From the NCBI GenBank assembly GCA_905479965.1, contig CAJQOR010000140.1, positions 1 through 6,197 of the forward strand: a stretch of DNA of 6,197 nt, read 5' to 3'. The stretch's first letter is position 1; each line of letters starts with the position of its first letter. Shown in pieces: positions 5,741 through 6,197 of the stretch. A program made the position numbers and the translations under genes. Below the pieces are notes generated by a model that made no database searches, was not told where the DNA came from, and saw nothing but the letters and a program-made list of their open reading frames with translations. Source of the stretch: an uncultured Rhizobiaceae group bacterium (lineage in GTDB: Bacteria > Pseudomonadota > Alphaproteobacteria > Rhizobiales > Rhizobiaceae).

Positions 5741-6197
5741 TTAAGAAATCCGCATCAAAAAGTCATTATAGGAAAATTCACGAACCATGCGCAATGCGTC
5801 CGATTTCGAATTCCAAATAGCGATAGCAGGAAGCGGCACGCCATTAAATGTATTTGTTTTCACAAAAGAATAATGCGCCTGATCCAAAAACGCGATACGG
5901 TCGCCAATTTGTGGCTCGTTCTGAAAACAATAATCGCCGATGACATCACCCGCCAAGCAAGAAGGACCACCCAAGCGATAAGGTGCACCTTCATCAACTT
6001 CATTTAGCATTTGTGGTCGATAAGGTGCTTCAATCACATCAGGCATATGGCAAGTCGCAGATATATCTGTAATCGCAAGTTTCATCTCATTTACAGGTAG
6101 ATCAAGAATTTCGCCAACCAAAATACCTGCATCAAGTGCAACGGCTTCACCCGGTTCTAAATAAACGTCTAACCCGGTTTCTGCGCGGGTATTTTTG
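5741..6197 (-). CDS. nspC: Carboxynorspermidine/carboxyspermidine decarboxylase, C-terminal part (5' end outside window)
   Basis: This is the C-terminal 151 residues of a PLP-dependent decarboxylase of the alanine-racemase-fold type. It makes spermidine (or norspermidine) by decarboxylating the carboxy precursor. The frame is open to the right edge. A TTG at 6121 falls inside conserved sequence (DAGILVGEILDL) and is not the start. Recognisable family blocks, in order, are YLEPGEA; CHMPDVIEAPYRP; GGPSCLAGDVIGDY with the active-site Cys (codon at 5957-5959) and nearby Asp; and AHYSFVKTNTFNG, whose Tyr corresponds to the PLP-phosphate-contacting Tyr of ornithine-decarboxylase-like enzymes. Full-length members are roughly 365-400 residues, so a little under half is visible. 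The stop codon directly abuts the speB ATG. A carboxynorspermidine/carboxyspermidine dehydrogenase gene would be expected upstream, to the right of the window. Confidence 0.93.
   Translation of the reverse strand, partial: KNTRAETGLDVYLEPGEAVALDAGILVGEILDLPVNEMKLAITDISATCHMPDVIEAPYRPQMLNEVDEGAPYRLGGPSCLAGDVIGDYCFQNEPQIGDRIAFLDQAHYSFVKTNTFNGVPLPAIAIWNSKSDALRMVREFSYNDFLMRIS

Noticed and set aside
6119..6121. TTG as the start of a short 126-residue protein
   Set aside because: The frame stays open to the right edge and encodes conserved decarboxylase sequence (YLEPGEA), so this is an internal Leu codon.

Overview
The window reads as ordinary chromosomal DNA of a proteobacterium, most likely a marine-type alphaproteobacterium. 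This is inferred from three things: an osmolyte ABC operon of ProV/ProW/ProX type whose permease carries an extra N-terminal domain, a carboxynorspermidine decarboxylase/agmatinase pair, and moderate, slightly AT-leaning base composition. No 16S or other taxonomic marker is present, so the organism is not fixed. I see no mobile element, CRISPR array, tRNA or rRNA, and no gene-free stretch longer than about 120 bases.

Left part (1-3649, plus strand): a three-gene operon for a quaternary-amine/betaine-type ABC importer. It contains proV (ATPase, 5' end cut by the window edge), proW (permease with a DUF2628-like N-terminal extension and a large extracytoplasmic loop) and proX (secreted binding protein). 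proV and proW are one base apart. A 69-base gap before proX holds a hairpin and a 9-base direct repeat that could act on proX translation. A strong intrinsic terminator closes the operon. Glycine betaine, choline and trimethylamine N-oxide are all plausible substrates; the sequence does not decide between them.

Middle (3650-4892, plus strand): a single MFS transporter gene of unknown substrate. A perfect TATAAT box lies so close to its ATG that the message may be leaderless.

Right part (6197-4889, minus strand): a polyamine operon reading leftward. The C-terminal part of nspC (carboxynorspermidine/carboxyspermidine decarboxylase, running off the right edge) is followed by a speB-type agmatinase whose ATG directly abuts the nspC stop codon. 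Together they fit putrescine formation from agmatine and spermidine formation by the carboxyspermidine route. speB and the MFS gene converge and overlap by 4 bases.

No clearly unknown system is visible. The points most worth a second look are the domain fusion in the permease, the EF-hand-like loop in the binding protein, the proW-proX intercistronic RNA structure and the probable leaderless MFS message.
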